A stretch of 64,000 bases of DNA from Mactra quadrangularis (lineage: Eukaryota; Mollusca; Bivalvia; Venerida; Mactridae), in contig CM046297.1 of the NCBI GenBank assembly GCA_025267735.1, positions 29,290,011 to 29,354,010 of the forward strand. Reading direction: 5' to 3'. Position numbers and translations under genes: made by a program. Below, in pieces: positions 36,870 to 49,067 of this stretch; position 1 is the first letter of the stretch; each line of letters begins with the position of its first letter. The notes beneath the pieces are model-generated. The model saw only the letters and a program-made list of their open reading frames with translations. It was not told the origin of the DNA and made no database searches.

Positions 36870-37420
36870 AATGCTTTTTCAAAAGTTCTTCGTTTATCTG
36901 ACTTTAGAGGGCCATAACTCTGGATGAATTACTTTCTGAATTATTTCCCTTTATACTTTAATATTTAAGATTTGCTCAAACTGAAAATATTTTGTTTGAT
37001 AGAAAGTAATTATGCTTTTTCATCAGTACTACATCTACTCGATTACAAAGGAATGTAACTCTGGATAAATTTTTTTTGGAGTTGTGTCCCTTTTAAACTT
37101 TTAAATAAGGGTTAAAGTACTTCAAACTAAAATATTTTCTATACTCATCTAGATATTTAAATGACAGTTTGTATGCATATTCATCAGTACTACATCTACA
37201 CGACTACAGGAACATAACTCTTGATTTTTTTTGGAGTTGTTCCCGATTACTTGATTAAATGTTGAAATTTGTTTAAATTGAAATATTAATAGTTCCTTAT
37301 AAAGATATTTAAATAAAAGTAGATATGCTTATACATTGATACTATGTCTACTTAACTTTGAAGGGACGTTACTATGGATTAATGTTTTAGGAGTTATGCC
37401 CTTTTTATATTTTACAAATA
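36870..37420. repeat. Degenerate tandem array, copy 3
   Basis: Four units equivalent to the last four of copy 2 (landmarks near 36907, 37050, 37207 and 37361). A lone relative sits near 6725-6890 and 21870-22010. Confidence 0.6.
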
Positions 37421-37482
37421 TGAATTGATAATTATTGTTTGACTGATTTATTTCCTTTCAAAAATTAAGTCATGTCTTGAAA

Positions 37483-37842
37483 TCATTTTTGTTTAAAGAT
37501 AAGCCTTGCCATATTGCGCGCTGTCCTTTGAGTGCTCTTGTTTATAAAAACGGTGGTGTTTTCGTAAACGTTATAAACCTTAATAAATGGAGTAATGTTC
37601 GGTTTTTTAACATTAACTAATTCTTGGATAAAATTAATTGAACGTGTGTCAGGTAAAAGTAAAATAAATCGCAAACAACGCAATAATTCTATGATTTGCC
37701 TTTCGGATTCGGGGTTAGCACGTTTGCTTTCAGAATTACAGTGCTGCATGTATTTTTGGAAGCTGCCATTAAACCTTTCTACCATAAGTAAGGCAAATCG
37801 TTTGGTCTTTCTGAAAAGGAGAGGTTTTAATCGAAAATCCAT
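37483..37842 (-). pseudogene. Open-frame relic, copy 3 version (119 codons)
   Basis: Longest version of the relic at 16867-17061, starting MDFRLKPLLFRKTKRFALLM. After about codon 55 the frame diverges from the other copies. Product unknown; I do not call it a functional gene. Confidence 0.3.
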
Positions 37843-38896
37843 ATCATCATATTGATTGTGTTTTAATTTAAGAATTGGTTGGATTATCTATTTGACAAAA
37901 TCAGCAAAGTGACAATATAGTCAAATTAAACTTGTCAGTATCGAAATTTCGAACAAACCTAATAAAGTCTTGACTAATTTGCTTACATATTTTTGTAATT
38001 ATAAAGACTCGAAGTTCTAGGTTTATGAATTTCAATATAGTTGGATTTTTTTTTGTAAATATCGCAAGATGTTTTCTAATCCTACGCCGTTTGTGTTTTA
38101 AAGACATGTTTTGTAAAAGACATTAAGTTTCTTGTTGAAAATTGGTTCTTCGAGCGTATTTACAATTAATTATAACATAATGTTTGGTTGCCGTTGTCAG
38201 GCAAACTTCACCAAAGGCGATTTTCATGTCATTCAATAAGCTCTGTTTTTTATCCTATTAGGATTTTCTGGGAAAAGGCAAATATCCGGTTTATTACCAT
38301 TATTTAATAGTTTTTCCTCTGACTCAATTATTTCAAGATTATATCAAGGTCTTATGACATGGTCTAATAATAAGCTTTTATGCAGAAACTGATCAGAAAT
38401 GTCCACTTTCTTGATATTAAACAATCGCTATTTACAGCAAAGTTCTTCTATTAGGACCATCAAAATTCTTAACAAACAAAATTGTCATAATGTGGGGATA
38501 ATTTTCTTCTCGAACGAAGCAATTCGGACTTATATCAAAATTTTAAAACCCGCGATTTTGTAATTGCAAAGACATGTAGCGGCACTTTACTGTACCAATG
38601 ACAATTTAAATCTAGGTTGAGCTTAGTGTGCCCAAAATTCTGCCGAACTATACATTTTGATATTTTGACATAATAACTAGTCCATTTAACAAAAACATCC
38701 TTGTTGTTTACATTAGCAAGAAAAATTCTGAATGCTTGGTAACCAGGAAGCAGAATTAAGCGTAGTTATCTAAACTAAAAGAAATTGTTCCTAATCGAGA
38801 TAAAGTATAAACAAAACTAACTAGCCAATTTTTCCATTTTTTCATTTGTTCCTTGATAACATTTTATGAGGTAGATAGAAACCATCTTATTACATA

Positions 38897-39051
38897 CAGT
38901 CATTTCTCGTTATCTCGACTTAGTTGGTACTGTTGAAAAATAGTCGAGATAACGAATAGTCGAGATAAACAAAACTTACGGAGGGAGGCAAGTTTGAGGT
39001 CTTCAGTAGAACTTTTCACCTGTTCAGAGCGTGTAGTTTAAAGTAATTACA
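38897..39051. mobile_element. Left-end copy L1 of the pogo-like element
   Basis: About 155 bp, starting CAGTCATTTCTCG and ending near TAAAGTAATTAC, nearly the same as 49879-50033. After this point the two left ends diverge completely. Confidence 0.7.
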
Positions 39052-39084
39052 AATAAAATGTACAAATGATGGCATTCCATGTAG

Positions 39085-39275
39085 TGAAAATCTATACCGT
39101 ATGTCACGGTATAATTAATTTTAGTGCATTTTTTTGTGACTTTTATTGTATAATTTTAGGAATCTATCGATCAGTTTGTCTTAATATATTAAGATATATT
39201 TTTGGACTCAATTACAGAAACTGGTCGGTATTTTAAAAATATAGAAAAATCTGTGAACTAGTACCTTTAACAACT
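39085..39275. repeat. Left arm of a long imperfect inverted repeat
   Basis: About 190 bp containing CCGTATGTCACGGTATA and GTGACTTTTATTGTAT. It is matched in reverse complement by about 49640-49878. The arms face each other across 10.4 kb and each lies close to a pogo-like left end (L1 and L2). Confidence 0.6.
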
Positions 39276-39918
39276 TCACTAAAGAGGCGGTGAATTATTA
39301 AATAGTTTGCGTTGATAACAGCCGGACAGTCAGTCTTCTTAAACATGATCATGAATTTTTATAAATTTAGCCTAAATAACTGTTTCACGTACATTTACTT
39401 ATAGTGCGTCAGATACTTTCGTATGATAATATATTGCACTTCTATTTGGAGGTCATTTTATAAGATATGACAATATATAGTAGACTTATATTCAATGTTA
39501 GGACAATCTTATGTTATAAATTTACAAGGATTGTTTAGCTTTAACATTGTATTCAAAATTGTAAACATTGAATTACAGAAACAGAAATATTTCTTTTAAA
39601 TTTATATATCATTGATGATGCCAACAATTTTCTTGACAGCTTGATAGTGACACTTATTAATACATTGTTTTAATTATAAAAGAATATAACTGATTTTTAT
39701 TATTTCAACTAACATTAAGGTATAATTATGGGAGTATTTAGGGATGTGTTATATATTAAGGATATCCTGATTGTTGTATTAACACCTTTATTACTGTCGC
39801 CGTTGTTAATAGTTGAAAACAGTCCGGTAAGTGTTTCATCTTTAATTTCTGTCTGTATTATATCTGATGTATATTTCTCGATTTAAGATAAAGAACCATT
39901 TATTCTATCGTCTGTATT

Positions 39919-40285
39919 CAGGATAAAACATGACTCTTCTATTGTTTTGTATTTAGAACATAACACGACACTTTTATTGTTTTGTAATAAGAACATAACA
40001 CGACACTTTTATTGTTTTGTATTAAGAACGTTACACGGCACTTTTATTAATTTGCATTTAGAACATAACACGAATCTTTTATTGTTTTGTATCTCATTTA
40101 AGAACATAACGCGACACTTTTATAGTTTTGTAATAAGAACATAAAACGACACTTCTATTGTTTTGTATTAAGAACATAAAACGACACTTCTATTGTTTTG
40201 TAACAAGAACATATCACGACACTTCTGATGTATTGTAAAAAGAACGTATCACGACACTTCTATTGTTTTGTAATAAGAACATATT
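39919..40285. repeat. About 35 bp minisatellite, about 10 units
   Basis: Repeated unit AGAACATAACACGACACTTT followed by TATTGTTTTGTAATA, with small variants between units. Not seen elsewhere in the window. Open frames through it are artefacts. Confidence 0.85.
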
Positions 40286-40304
40286 ATACTCATATAATAC
40301 TCGA

Positions 40305-40370
40305 ACACAGCTTGAAAAGTCATATTGGACTGGCCTATCGGCTCGTCCAATATGACTTTTCAAGCTGTGT
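40305..40370. repeat. Perfect 26 bp inverted repeat with 14-base loop
   Basis: Arms 40305-40330 and 40345-40370 are exact reverse complements; the loop is TGGCCTATCGGCTC. It directly follows the minisatellite. Confidence 0.9.
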
Positions 40371-41039
40371 ACTCGTCCAAATATATTTCCGTATTGTACA
40401 GTAAAATGTATAATAACCTATAATTATTACTATCGATATAAAAACAAGTGTTGATACAATAAGAAATGACAATGTGATTATTAAAACTTTTAATGAAATA
40501 TGAGTCAAGTTGACTATTAGCTTGAATCTGATCAGCATACATGTATATATACGTCGATGAAAATTGGTTCCGCTTAGAATTTATTTGATTAGCAAACAAT
40601 ATTTTACTGTAAAACAAATAATAATCTTACATGTACATTGTACATGTTATATAAAATTTATATCTGCATTTGTATGCACTCATCTATGTGCTTTAAGATT
40701 TAAAATATTACCTACTTCAGACTATCTTTATTGAACCAAAAAAGATAACTTATGTGAAATGTACTCATGTATCTTTATATACAGTGCCATCCAAAATTAC
40801 CTTTACACTTTTGTAAATGTGTGAATTGTTTTAATTTATTACCAATACTTGAGAAATTAAAACATATCGTTACATGCATGTAATGTTTTACAATTACAAT
40901 AGTATAAAGTACAGTAAGGCGCGCGTAATAGTTGAAATACGATCTTTACCATTTACGAAGACAATACGCATACCATTCGTACGTTATACCATTCCCGAAG
41001 TCGAATGCGTACGATACGTATTACGATCTATACGAAGTT

Positions 41040-41115
41040 CTTACCATATACGTTTTATACCATACGTTCTATACGTTTTATACCATACGTTCTATACGTT
41101 TTATACCATACGTTC
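41040..41115. repeat. 23 bp tandem repeat in the left end of the 4.6 kb element
   Basis: About three units of TTCTATACGTTTTATACCAT followed by ACG. This produces apparent Tyr/Phe/Arg-rich open frames that are not genes. Confidence 0.75.
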
Positions 41116-41714
41116 GGTTGTTTACTATACCACTAGTTCGATACGAATGATACGGTATATATCTTGCGATCAGTCCGACTTGCTTGTATCTCTATATCTT
41201 AATCAGCCATGATGCAATAAAAAATACACAAATAACAGCCGGTTCTCATTCAAAACTTTGATTATCGATATTATTTCAAGGCGGACTCCAATGATAAATG
41301 TGGGCGGGATCAGTCTCAATGGTTATGATTTTTGCCCTCCGGGTTGGTACATATTCGAAAAGTAGCCAAAAGTTAAATGTCCGGCAAACTAAACACTTCA
41401 ACTGACAGGTCTGTCAAGTTGGAACCTTACACTGCACAAAAGTTACTTGGAAATGACGCGGGGACTGCCAATAATGACCAACAATCGTCGATATTTAAAC
41501 AACAATGTGGTCGCTTGGTGAAGTTAAGGTGAAATCTTATGATTTCTGATGTAAAAACGACTTGCCAAATCGGAGTCGATGGACAGACAAGTCACAAGTG
41601 TCAATATTCAACAATTCATCAATTATGATCGACAAGGTAAGCGTGATTGTAATCTGCATAATATGAATGTGTTAACAACATCAGTCTCACAGTTTGCTCA
41701 ATGTTTTTCGTCCC

Positions 41715-41825
41715 CAGTTATTTCGACCCATTACGGTTAAGAAAAATATTCAGCCTGACCGGGACTGGAACCCTAGCTGGACCTTTTACTCATAGTGCGA
41801 TTGCTCTTGCAACTTAGCCATGCTG
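41715..41825 (-). mobile_element. tRNA-like SINE head fragment
   Basis: On the minus strand, GGCTAAGTTGCAAGAGC and AGGGTTCCAGTCCC resemble A and B boxes. Degenerate; not a functional tRNA. Confidence 0.4.
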
Positions 41826-42017
41826 ATACTTACATTTATTTCTGTCCATCATGTGCACATGCAAGGGATGTGACATACTCACCTGTGAACTGGAAATTTG
41901 TCTCAAATTTCAGAATTCCATGCTGTTTTTGGAGCATTTATTTTGTTTAAAGTGTTTCTCAACTGAGCTAGTTATTGTCATCGACCGATAATTGATGCCA
42001 AATGTCAGACAGAAATA

Positions 42018-42146
42018 TGCAGTCTGACTGGGACTCGAACCTAGGACTTCTCACTTTACAGGGAGTGTATATAATCCGGTTTATAAATAGGGTATATAAT
42101 CTGGTTTATAAAAAGAGTGCTCTCGCAACTGAGCTATCTGGCCACT
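42018..42146 (-). mobile_element. tRNA-derived SINE head with internal duplication
   Basis: Minus strand: A box AGCTCAGTTGCGAGAGC and B box GGTTCGAGTCCC are both close to tRNA consensus. The anticodon-arm region is swollen by an approximately 30 bp tandem duplication (TATATAATC-GGTTTATAAA twice), which rules out a functional tRNA. Confidence 0.55.
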
Positions 42147-42415
42147 TACACATCCTTCTTCCCATAATGTTAACTGTAGGTTGAATTAAAAAACTTCCCT
42201 CCTATCACAATAAATAGGAATTGAATGACAGTATTTTCAGAAAACTCACCAAGCATAGCCTGGATTGATATATATCTGCTTTTACTATACTAATTTTAGC
42301 TTGATTGTGATACAAACTCGGCCATCTTATATCAATCTCATTCAATTATGCTTCCTGGTCCCCCAGTACTGCGCTAGTTGGATAATGTTAATTGCTTAAA
42401 AAACAAGGGTAAGTT

Positions 42416-42500
42416 TTAGATGGGATTCAAACCAACACAGAGCTGGGTAGCTAATGATACCAGGCCAACGTCATAAATGCTCGGCCATGCCTGTTTCCTG
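42416..42500 (-). mobile_element. tRNA-like SINE head fragment
   Basis: Minus strand: GGCATGGCCGAGCATTTATG and TTGGTTTGAATCCCATC resemble A and B boxes. The body after it was not matched to another repeat. Confidence 0.4.
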
Positions 42501-42912
42501 CCGAGTTGCATTCAGTTGAGGATATGCAATGATACCTTGATCTTCAAATCAGACTTTAGAATGTTATTTGTATGATAATGTCATTAAAATTCCCATTTTG
42601 ATTATTTCAGATGACAATATATGGATTTTAAAGCTGCTAAAGGTTGTACAAGTGTGTTCATACCAACAAGATCTTGAAGTCGATATACTTTTCTTATTTC
42701 TGTATGGCGAACAAACAAGCAGATAGATTTCCAGCTGATGTATCTCCAAAAATGTTTACCTGGGCACAGTTCAATGATTGACAACAATTTCTGATTAATT
42801 AGGATAAATTCTAAAGACATAATATTTAGTTCAATGTTATTCCAAGGATAATTATAAGACATTGTTTGTCAAGTAAATGACTATTTGCTTGGGCTATATA
42901 AGTGACATGAAA

Positions 42913-43446
42913 TGTACTGGTCCAGTACAACTCATCCTGTAGACAACTCAACCCATGGACGACTTACCCCGAAGTTAGGACAACACAACCCAAAAATGGG
43001 AACAACTCAACCTGTGAACAACTTTGATTAGTGGTATATGTATAAAGAAAAGTAAAAAATGTAGCAAGATTTGCCCAGTTTCTTATTCAGTCAGCTTTTA
43101 CTTACTTAGTGACTGAGTGGAGAATTACCCCTAGAATGACAAACTGGAGAGCTCCTTATGAATGACACAATTCCAATTTGATATGCAAACATTAGGTTAA
43201 GATTTTCATTGTTATTTTCATTCTTAGATATCTTTCATTAACAATAATTTTATCTGAATATCAATTAAATGTAACGTTTTATTCTGATTATTTATAATGA
43301 ATTACTAATTATTATATTATATTATATCATACGGATTGAGTTATCCACGGGTTGAGTTTTCCGTACATACTGGTTGAGTTGTCCGGGCTTATGAGTTGAG
43401 TTGTTCTATGTTGAGTTATTTTCGGGTTGAGTTGTCCCTGTCCGTA
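42913..43446. mobile_element. MITE with arrays of ACAACTCAACC and its complement
   Basis: The left 120 bp carry repeated ACAACTCAACC-like words. The right 120 bp carry GGTTGAGTTGTCC words, so the ends are inverted with respect to each other. Terminal GTACTG-like sequence occurs on both sides. The right end runs straight into M1 at 43447. Interior AT-rich. Confidence 0.6.
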
Positions 43447-43827
43447 CAGTACCTACCAAAATTTTGTAGATATTATAACTTTATAGGCCTACTGAATAGC
43501 TGTATTCAAATATTTTATCTAACTATTTGTTGTAAAGTACTAGTCAGTTTTGTTTAATTTTTGTTTAATATTGTTTTATTACAGTTGATACTACTGAAGT
43601 AGCCGAAAAATATTTTTTTGAAAAGATTTACAAAATTAATTTATCATTGTTTTGGAGATTTTAAAATTGAGATGCTGAACCTATTGATTGTGATGCATTC
43701 ATGAAATGTGCCTTCATTTCATCATAAATAATCCTTGATTAGAGTATTGAAAGAAATAATTTTAAAATAACCAATCATTAGAGTTAAAAACAAATTTCCT
43801 TATTCTCCAAGCTTTTGGTGGGTACTG
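43447..43827. mobile_element. MITE family M1, independent insertion, 381 bp
   Basis: Begins CAGTACCTACCAAAATTTTG and ends CAAGCTTTTGGTGGGTACTG, with TA flanks at 43445-43446 and 43828-43829. The interior retains the family landmark TAGGCCTACT. Unlike the other copies it lies outside the large unit, abutting the ACAACTCAACC element, so it is a separate insertion and shows the family was mobile. Confidence 0.7.
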
Positions 43828-44545
43828 TATTTGTATTAGGAAGTGTTTGAGACAAGAATTCAACATAATACAATGAGAAAAACTATAGTATTATACTCAA
43901 TAATTTAATTTTGGCATGAATCTATTATCATACATATGTAGTTGATATAGAAATTAAAACTACTATATTTTAATTTTATTTTTGGTTTAACATTAAAAGA
44001 TTGAATTTATAAATGTTTGTCATCTTCTTTTCTTGAGTTTTTATATATGCTAAACAACACAAGTCAAGTAGAACCAAGAAAAATTGCTTCTTCCTACTTA
44101 AAAGTGAGTTACAGTCAACAAGTAAACATATGAACAGATTTTGGAAATTCAAGTGGGTTCCGGACCCCCGCTAGATCTGCCTATGAGGCAAATTTATCTT
44201 AGTAAACATATCTGTGTAGCAGTGGTTAACTATTGCATTTGTACTCCCTTGCTAGCTAGATTCATGAATAGCAACACAGTTGAGCTGAGGACTTGAGTGA
44301 TAGAGGATTCAGATATCAGTTCTGACCATGGACTTTCATAGGGTTACATTTGGCGCCCAATGTAAATAACCCACAAGGGATTGTGCGCTCGCATACTAAG
44401 ATTGTCTCACAGACATTCTAGCTCTTTTATTTTGTGTTAAGGAGTGGTTTATGAAGGAGAACTAAGAACTCATGAACTAAGCTAGCTTATTATAGGCACA
44501 CAATAGGCATATTATCAGTTCTTAACTAAATTATATCTTAGTTCA

Positions 44546-44853
44546 TAGCCGCCCACCTAGCTTATTTGGTAGCATGTAAGTCAACTGGTCGTGGGTTCGA
44601 TTCCTGGGCAGCGCATACTTTCGTGGAGCTTGATCATGAAATTATTTCTACATCCATTCTCCCTCCTACCAATGGTTTGTAATCATGTAGGGCAGTTGTC
44701 AGTCACTGACAAAAGCATGCGCTAAATAGTTGGTTCATACTAATAGCTGCATCGAGAGATTAAGACTTCAGTAAGAGTGAGTAGGTTGACTGACCAGTGT
44801 TATATGAACAATACAATGTGTTACTATGGCGTGTAATTCAACAAACAAACATA
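44546..44853 (+). mobile_element. Full-length tRNA-derived SINE, same family as 11214
   Basis: The tRNA-like head has an A box (TAGCTTATTTGGTAGCATG) and a B box (GGGTTCGATTCC). The shared body follows (CCTACCAATGG, GGGCAGTTGTCAGTCACTG, GAGTAGGTTGACTGACC), then the tail GGCGTGTAATTCAACAAAC. It lies inside the 4.6 kb element. The terminal duplication is not clear. Confidence 0.7.
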
Positions 44854-45548
44854 TAGTGCACATGCATCGAAATCTGTAACTGACATATTTTTTATTGAAT
44901 AATATGTCTATGTATGCTGTAAGACTAAAGACACTACTTGTATGTAAAATTGTAAATCCTCAAATAATTAACACCAGTTAAAACTGAAAGTAAATTATCA
45001 TTACTTTTGAGAGAGACTGAGCCAGTTTTCCGTATCGTTTCAAATGATTATTTATTTCTTGGTACAAGCATCTTTTTATGCTATGAAGACCAATTTTCTT
45101 TATTTCAAAATCAGAAATTGCCATTACTTTCCGATGAAAAAGAATCATATCCTGCTAAATCGCTGACAAAAAAGCATTTTTCATGATGAACAAGTTTTAT
45201 GGTGTCCGTATTTTCCATTTAATTGTGAAAAACACTCGACGGAAATTGATAAATAATTTGTCGGGAAAATACCCCGCTAAATTATAATAATTCAATAGTT
45301 CGTGTGATAATACTTGTCTTACGTACGATGCGATACGAACAAGACGATTATACCATTCATACGATGTTTACCATACGATTTATACCATGTATTGATACAA
45401 TCATACGATACGATACGATGCGATATACGAATTATACGCACGTACGGCTTATACGCTGTGATTCGCGCGCACGTTATACTTACCATATACGTACGAAATA
45501 CGTACGAAATACTCAAAAAAATTCTAGTTATTCGCGCGCCTTACTGTA

Positions 45549-46532
45549 CTTATACTGCCCTTTCAAATTTTATAATCCTTTGTTACTATTCTTATGCATA
45601 AATACGAGAAATAAACTCAAGACTCAAGTAAAAATGATTACTTTGTTTGAATTTAATTTATACAATATGATATCGCTATGTACCTTTACATCTTTTGTAA
45701 CGCCTTCTTCTATAAACGTCTGGACTTCCACTCCGCACGCAGGCGGAAAAAAACCAACTATAAATACATAATTATATAAAGAGTTTTATAGTGCCGGCCG
45801 CTTGTGCTTCGCCAGTGTAGTTTAGGATTTTGACCATATAAACAATGTTGCGTTTTTAGAAAGATAAAGTAAGTCTGTACATTTAACAGTTTCCTTGTTG
45901 TTTTTCACCTATTATATCTTCAGTATACAAAAATGGCGTCTGCACCAAATAATTTGATAGTTACCACTATTTTATTTTAATGACTGAACAAAACGACACG
46001 TCTACGCAACTTTTGTGACGTCGTCTGCAATGACGTCACCATGGTGTCGGTTATGGTGCAAGTAACAAGAACATGAACTAATATTCGTGAAATACTATTT
46101 CAAAAAAGATATAAATCAAATAAAATGTAGGTTTTGTTGATGTACAAAAATGTATTAGAGCAGGACACAGATTGGTCGGGAGTCAATAATCGTCCAGTTG
46201 TGATAGTCCAGGATCGTCCAGGATAATGCTTTTGAGCTTTCTGGTCATTATTCATGCCAGAAGAACTCTATTATATGGCCATCATGTCCGCCTCTGCTGT
46301 GTATAAACCTTAAAATAATGGTTGATTTTTCTGTTATGAAATGCACGTAGTTTTCATATTTGTAAATTCATAACTATGTCATCATCTAACTGGTTGACCC
46401 TCAATGAAATTCCGTCATCGAGCTATCAGCACACCACGAGTCCTATCATCAATGACATTCATGGTCGTTTAGTGCATACATTTTATATCTGTTAAATGTG
46501 ATCACGTCTTACTGATGTATTGCTTGCAGAAA
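45549..46532. other. Gene-free stretch within the 14 kb insertion
   Basis: Outside the 4.6 kb element and before the 356 bp MITE. I see no exon, tRNA head or repeat shared with the rest of the window. Confidence 0.4.
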
Positions 46533-46890
46533 TAAGGGACCTTAGTCAGTTATTTCCCCTTGTATACTCTTCAAATAGGTAGGTCCAATTAGTTGGATTA
46601 CTCGGATTTTACTCATATTTTTCAATGTCAATTTGCCACAATTAATCTTAAATACCTTTTCTAATTCATTTAATTTGTTTGGAAATTAAGCTAAGTATTG
46701 TTAGGGTAAAGAACTATCTAAATATCATCACTTCTGTAAATATCTTCATTAACAAGTGAGATATTAGATGAAATATTTTATTATCCTTACATAGGACTTC
46801 AATGATAAAATCTGAGGATTCCAACTGTGAGGACCTACTTACCAATGCTTCAGATTTTATCAAGGAAAGATAACTGACTAAAGTCCCTAA
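46533..46890. mobile_element. MITE of about 356 bp, ends AGGGAC-TTAGTCAGTTAT
   Basis: Left AGGGACCTTAGTCAGTTAT and right ATAACTGACTAAAGTCCCT are inverted repeats with one mismatch, bounded by TAA. A trinucleotide TAA/TTA target would suit PIF/Harbinger. The class is inference. Confidence 0.6.
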
Positions 46891-47095
46891 TTAATCTAGA
46901 ACATTTTTTTTTTGGTTTTATAATGTTGTAATCGTTCCCAAAAAACCTCCGTAACATTTGCGCTCATGTCTTTTCGTCATAGCTGTCTAAATCACTTGAA
47001 AAACACAATTTGGCCGGCTTGAGAATTTGGTAAATTGTTTCATTTTCCTGCCTCCGTTCGACATAATTAGTAGACCTGATCATAAAGTATGAAGA

Positions 47096-47364
47096 CAGTA
47101 AGGCTTAAACTAAAACATACGTTGTTTGCCCTTTCCCGGCCCTAATTTTTGGGTTGGGCCGGTAGGTAGGAAAAATATTTTATTTTTCTTCCTAAAGCAG
47201 AATTATAAGCGTAAAGAAACTACCGGAAAGTAATACGATGAACAGTCGTGGCAAATAAAAAAAACACCGCATATATATTTCGAATAAAATATTTTGAGTC
47301 GGCGGTATTGTTTCGGTTCGGTCGGTAAAGGGCAATTAAACTTAATTTAATTTAGGCCTAACTG
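47096..47364. mobile_element. 269 bp MITE with about 45 bp imperfect inverted ends
   Basis: Left end CAGTAAGGCTTAAACT...TTTGCCCTTTCCCGGCC; reverse complement of right end CAGTTAGGCCTAAATT...ATTGCCCTTTACCGACC. No clear target duplication. No open frame of note. Confidence 0.6.
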
Positions 47365-47779
47365 CCATAAACCAGCCGACACAGTTCTGAGACAAAAAAA
47401 TACTATAATATGAATGTAAGGTATATTATTAAAAGTTGTAGCTTTTGTCTGAGTTCAAGTTGTAGCCAGTTTTGTGATCATAAATTATTATATTTCACAA
47501 ATAAACACGAGCATGCATTGGTAAGACAGATTTTGTATAGCTGAGACAATTTAAAGTCGCATAATTAATATGCACTGATAAATGTAAACAAAATTTACTG
47601 TCATAAATGTATATTGATTTTCGACATTTTGTTTCGACTCAACAAAATTTTTGTTTCAGTGTTTAAAGCCACTAAACGAAGACAAATTCTTTATCATTAA
47701 TTTAAAAACAAGTAAAACTATCAAAAAGACAATAGAATATAACCGCCTTCGGATTATAATAACTCTCTGTAGCGGGCTC

Positions 47780-48575
47780 CCTTTTAGGGGTCAAGTTATT
47801 TAAAATATCAATTTCTTATAAAAGTAGGGTACTTTTATAACATGCAAATTAGATTACGGAAATACCCTCTCAGCCAATCAAGTTGCTTAAAAGGTGTTTG
47901 GTAAAACTTACACAAAATTGTAAAGTGATGGATATGTCATATCGTTTTTCCTGTGGTTTACTCGAGAAATCAGTGCGTGCAAATTTTGAGTACGCAAACA
48001 TTTAAACTGATGCTAAAAAGAAACGCCTCATTTCAACTAGGTACACAATCTTTGTGATTCAGAATAATATAAGGAAACATTAATGTTTTCACCCTGAAAG
48101 AAGTCCTTGGTGACATGCTCATCGTAAGGTCTGTCGTTACTATGCTGATAGATACAGTCATGACGTTGCCAAATATAGAGACACTCACCGAGCATAAAAG
48201 TTTGTCTATGTGTATGCCCACAAGATAACCTTTGCAAACAACGAGTTGTGACTCGTTTTGAAACAATGATTAATCTGAGGGCGTTACATTAGCCGAAACA
48301 CGAATCCTCACTGAACTCTACACTATCCCAACACCATGATCGCGAAGATACGAGCGGAGAGATAGACGTTGGTGACGGTGGCATAACTTTAGAACCGTTT
48401 ACACCAAACAAGATTTCACACTTATTTGGCATGAACGGTCACCCTTTCACCACACATGACGTTAATTGGTTCGTTTCTTTTTCCCGTCAGTATATTTTTA
48501 TGTATAAAACTATTTACATAATTTCGTGAGTTTTAATTGGCTTTTGCACGAAATTCACCCTACAAAAGTGTATTT
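47780..48575. repeat. Second copy of the 28870-29990 dispersed repeat
   Basis: Shares ordered landmarks with 28870-29990, including AAAAAGAAACGCCTCAT and GCAAACAACGAG, but the right CGTTTCTTTTTC arm is eroded. The short open frames here are not shared with the other copy. Confidence 0.55.
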
Positions 48576-49067
48576 ATCAAAGAAGAAAATTTGTTTTTTT
48601 TTCCGATTTGAAGTTGTGGTTATTTTTAGCCACGACGGGATGTTCCGATCTCGTTCGTTGAGTTCCGTGCTTTTCCGTAGAGTCATTACTTTGGGTTTTA
48701 TCGCTAATTTTAAAATAGTATTAGTATAAATTCTGGAGAAAATACTTGAGTTTTTTGTACCTTGGGTGCGTTTTATATATTCATTTAATGTTTACATGAG
48801 TTTTAAGCAAAAACGTGATACTTGACAATTATCAGCGTTCTATTTAGTAAAGGGGCTTTAAAATCGGCCTATGAATTCATTTTGGCGTATTGAAAGGATG
48901 TTGGTGTCATTCGATACATTTTACCGTTGCTATCCAGGTTTGATAGTAGATCAGGAAAGCTTAACAGATTAAAGTCAAAATAAACATAAATGTAATTCTA
49001 TCTACTCTCATCAAACATGGTGTAACTGAGGTAAAGTAAAAAATAAAACACATCGGATATTATGCCT

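Larger units (their letters stand above)
36786..38896. repeat. Large repeat unit, copy 3, left part (5'-truncated)
   Basis: Matches copy 2 from about 16020 to 18520, starting abruptly inside the degenerate tandem array immediately after the EGF-exon fragment. It is interrupted at TA 38895-38896 by the 14 kb insertion and resumes at 52952. The sequence left of the insertion is almost identical to copy 4 at 63210-63408. Confidence 0.8.
40912..45546. mobile_element. 4,635 bp TA-flanked element with CAGTAAGGCGCGCG ends
   Basis: Left end CAGTAAGGCGCGCGTAATAG; reverse complement of right end CAGTAAGGCGCGCGAATAAC. The first 14 bases are identical. TA flanks lie at 40910-40911 and 45547-45548. Both ends carry arrays of ACCATACG/CGATACG-like motifs (about 40930-41160 and 45300-45500), plausible transposase-binding repeats. 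The interior holds SINEs and MITEs rather than a transposase, so it is a non-autonomous carrier nested in the 14 kb insertion. Confidence 0.75.

Noticed and set aside
40874..41212. Tyr/Phe/Arg-rich frames of 72 and 112 codons, and the similar ones at 45304-45771
   Set aside because: Produced by ATACCATACG-type tandem words in the ends of the 4.6 kb element.
42018..42146. Minus-strand tRNA gene with intron
   Set aside because: The extra bases are a local tandem duplication in a degenerate SINE head, not a tRNA intron at the canonical position.
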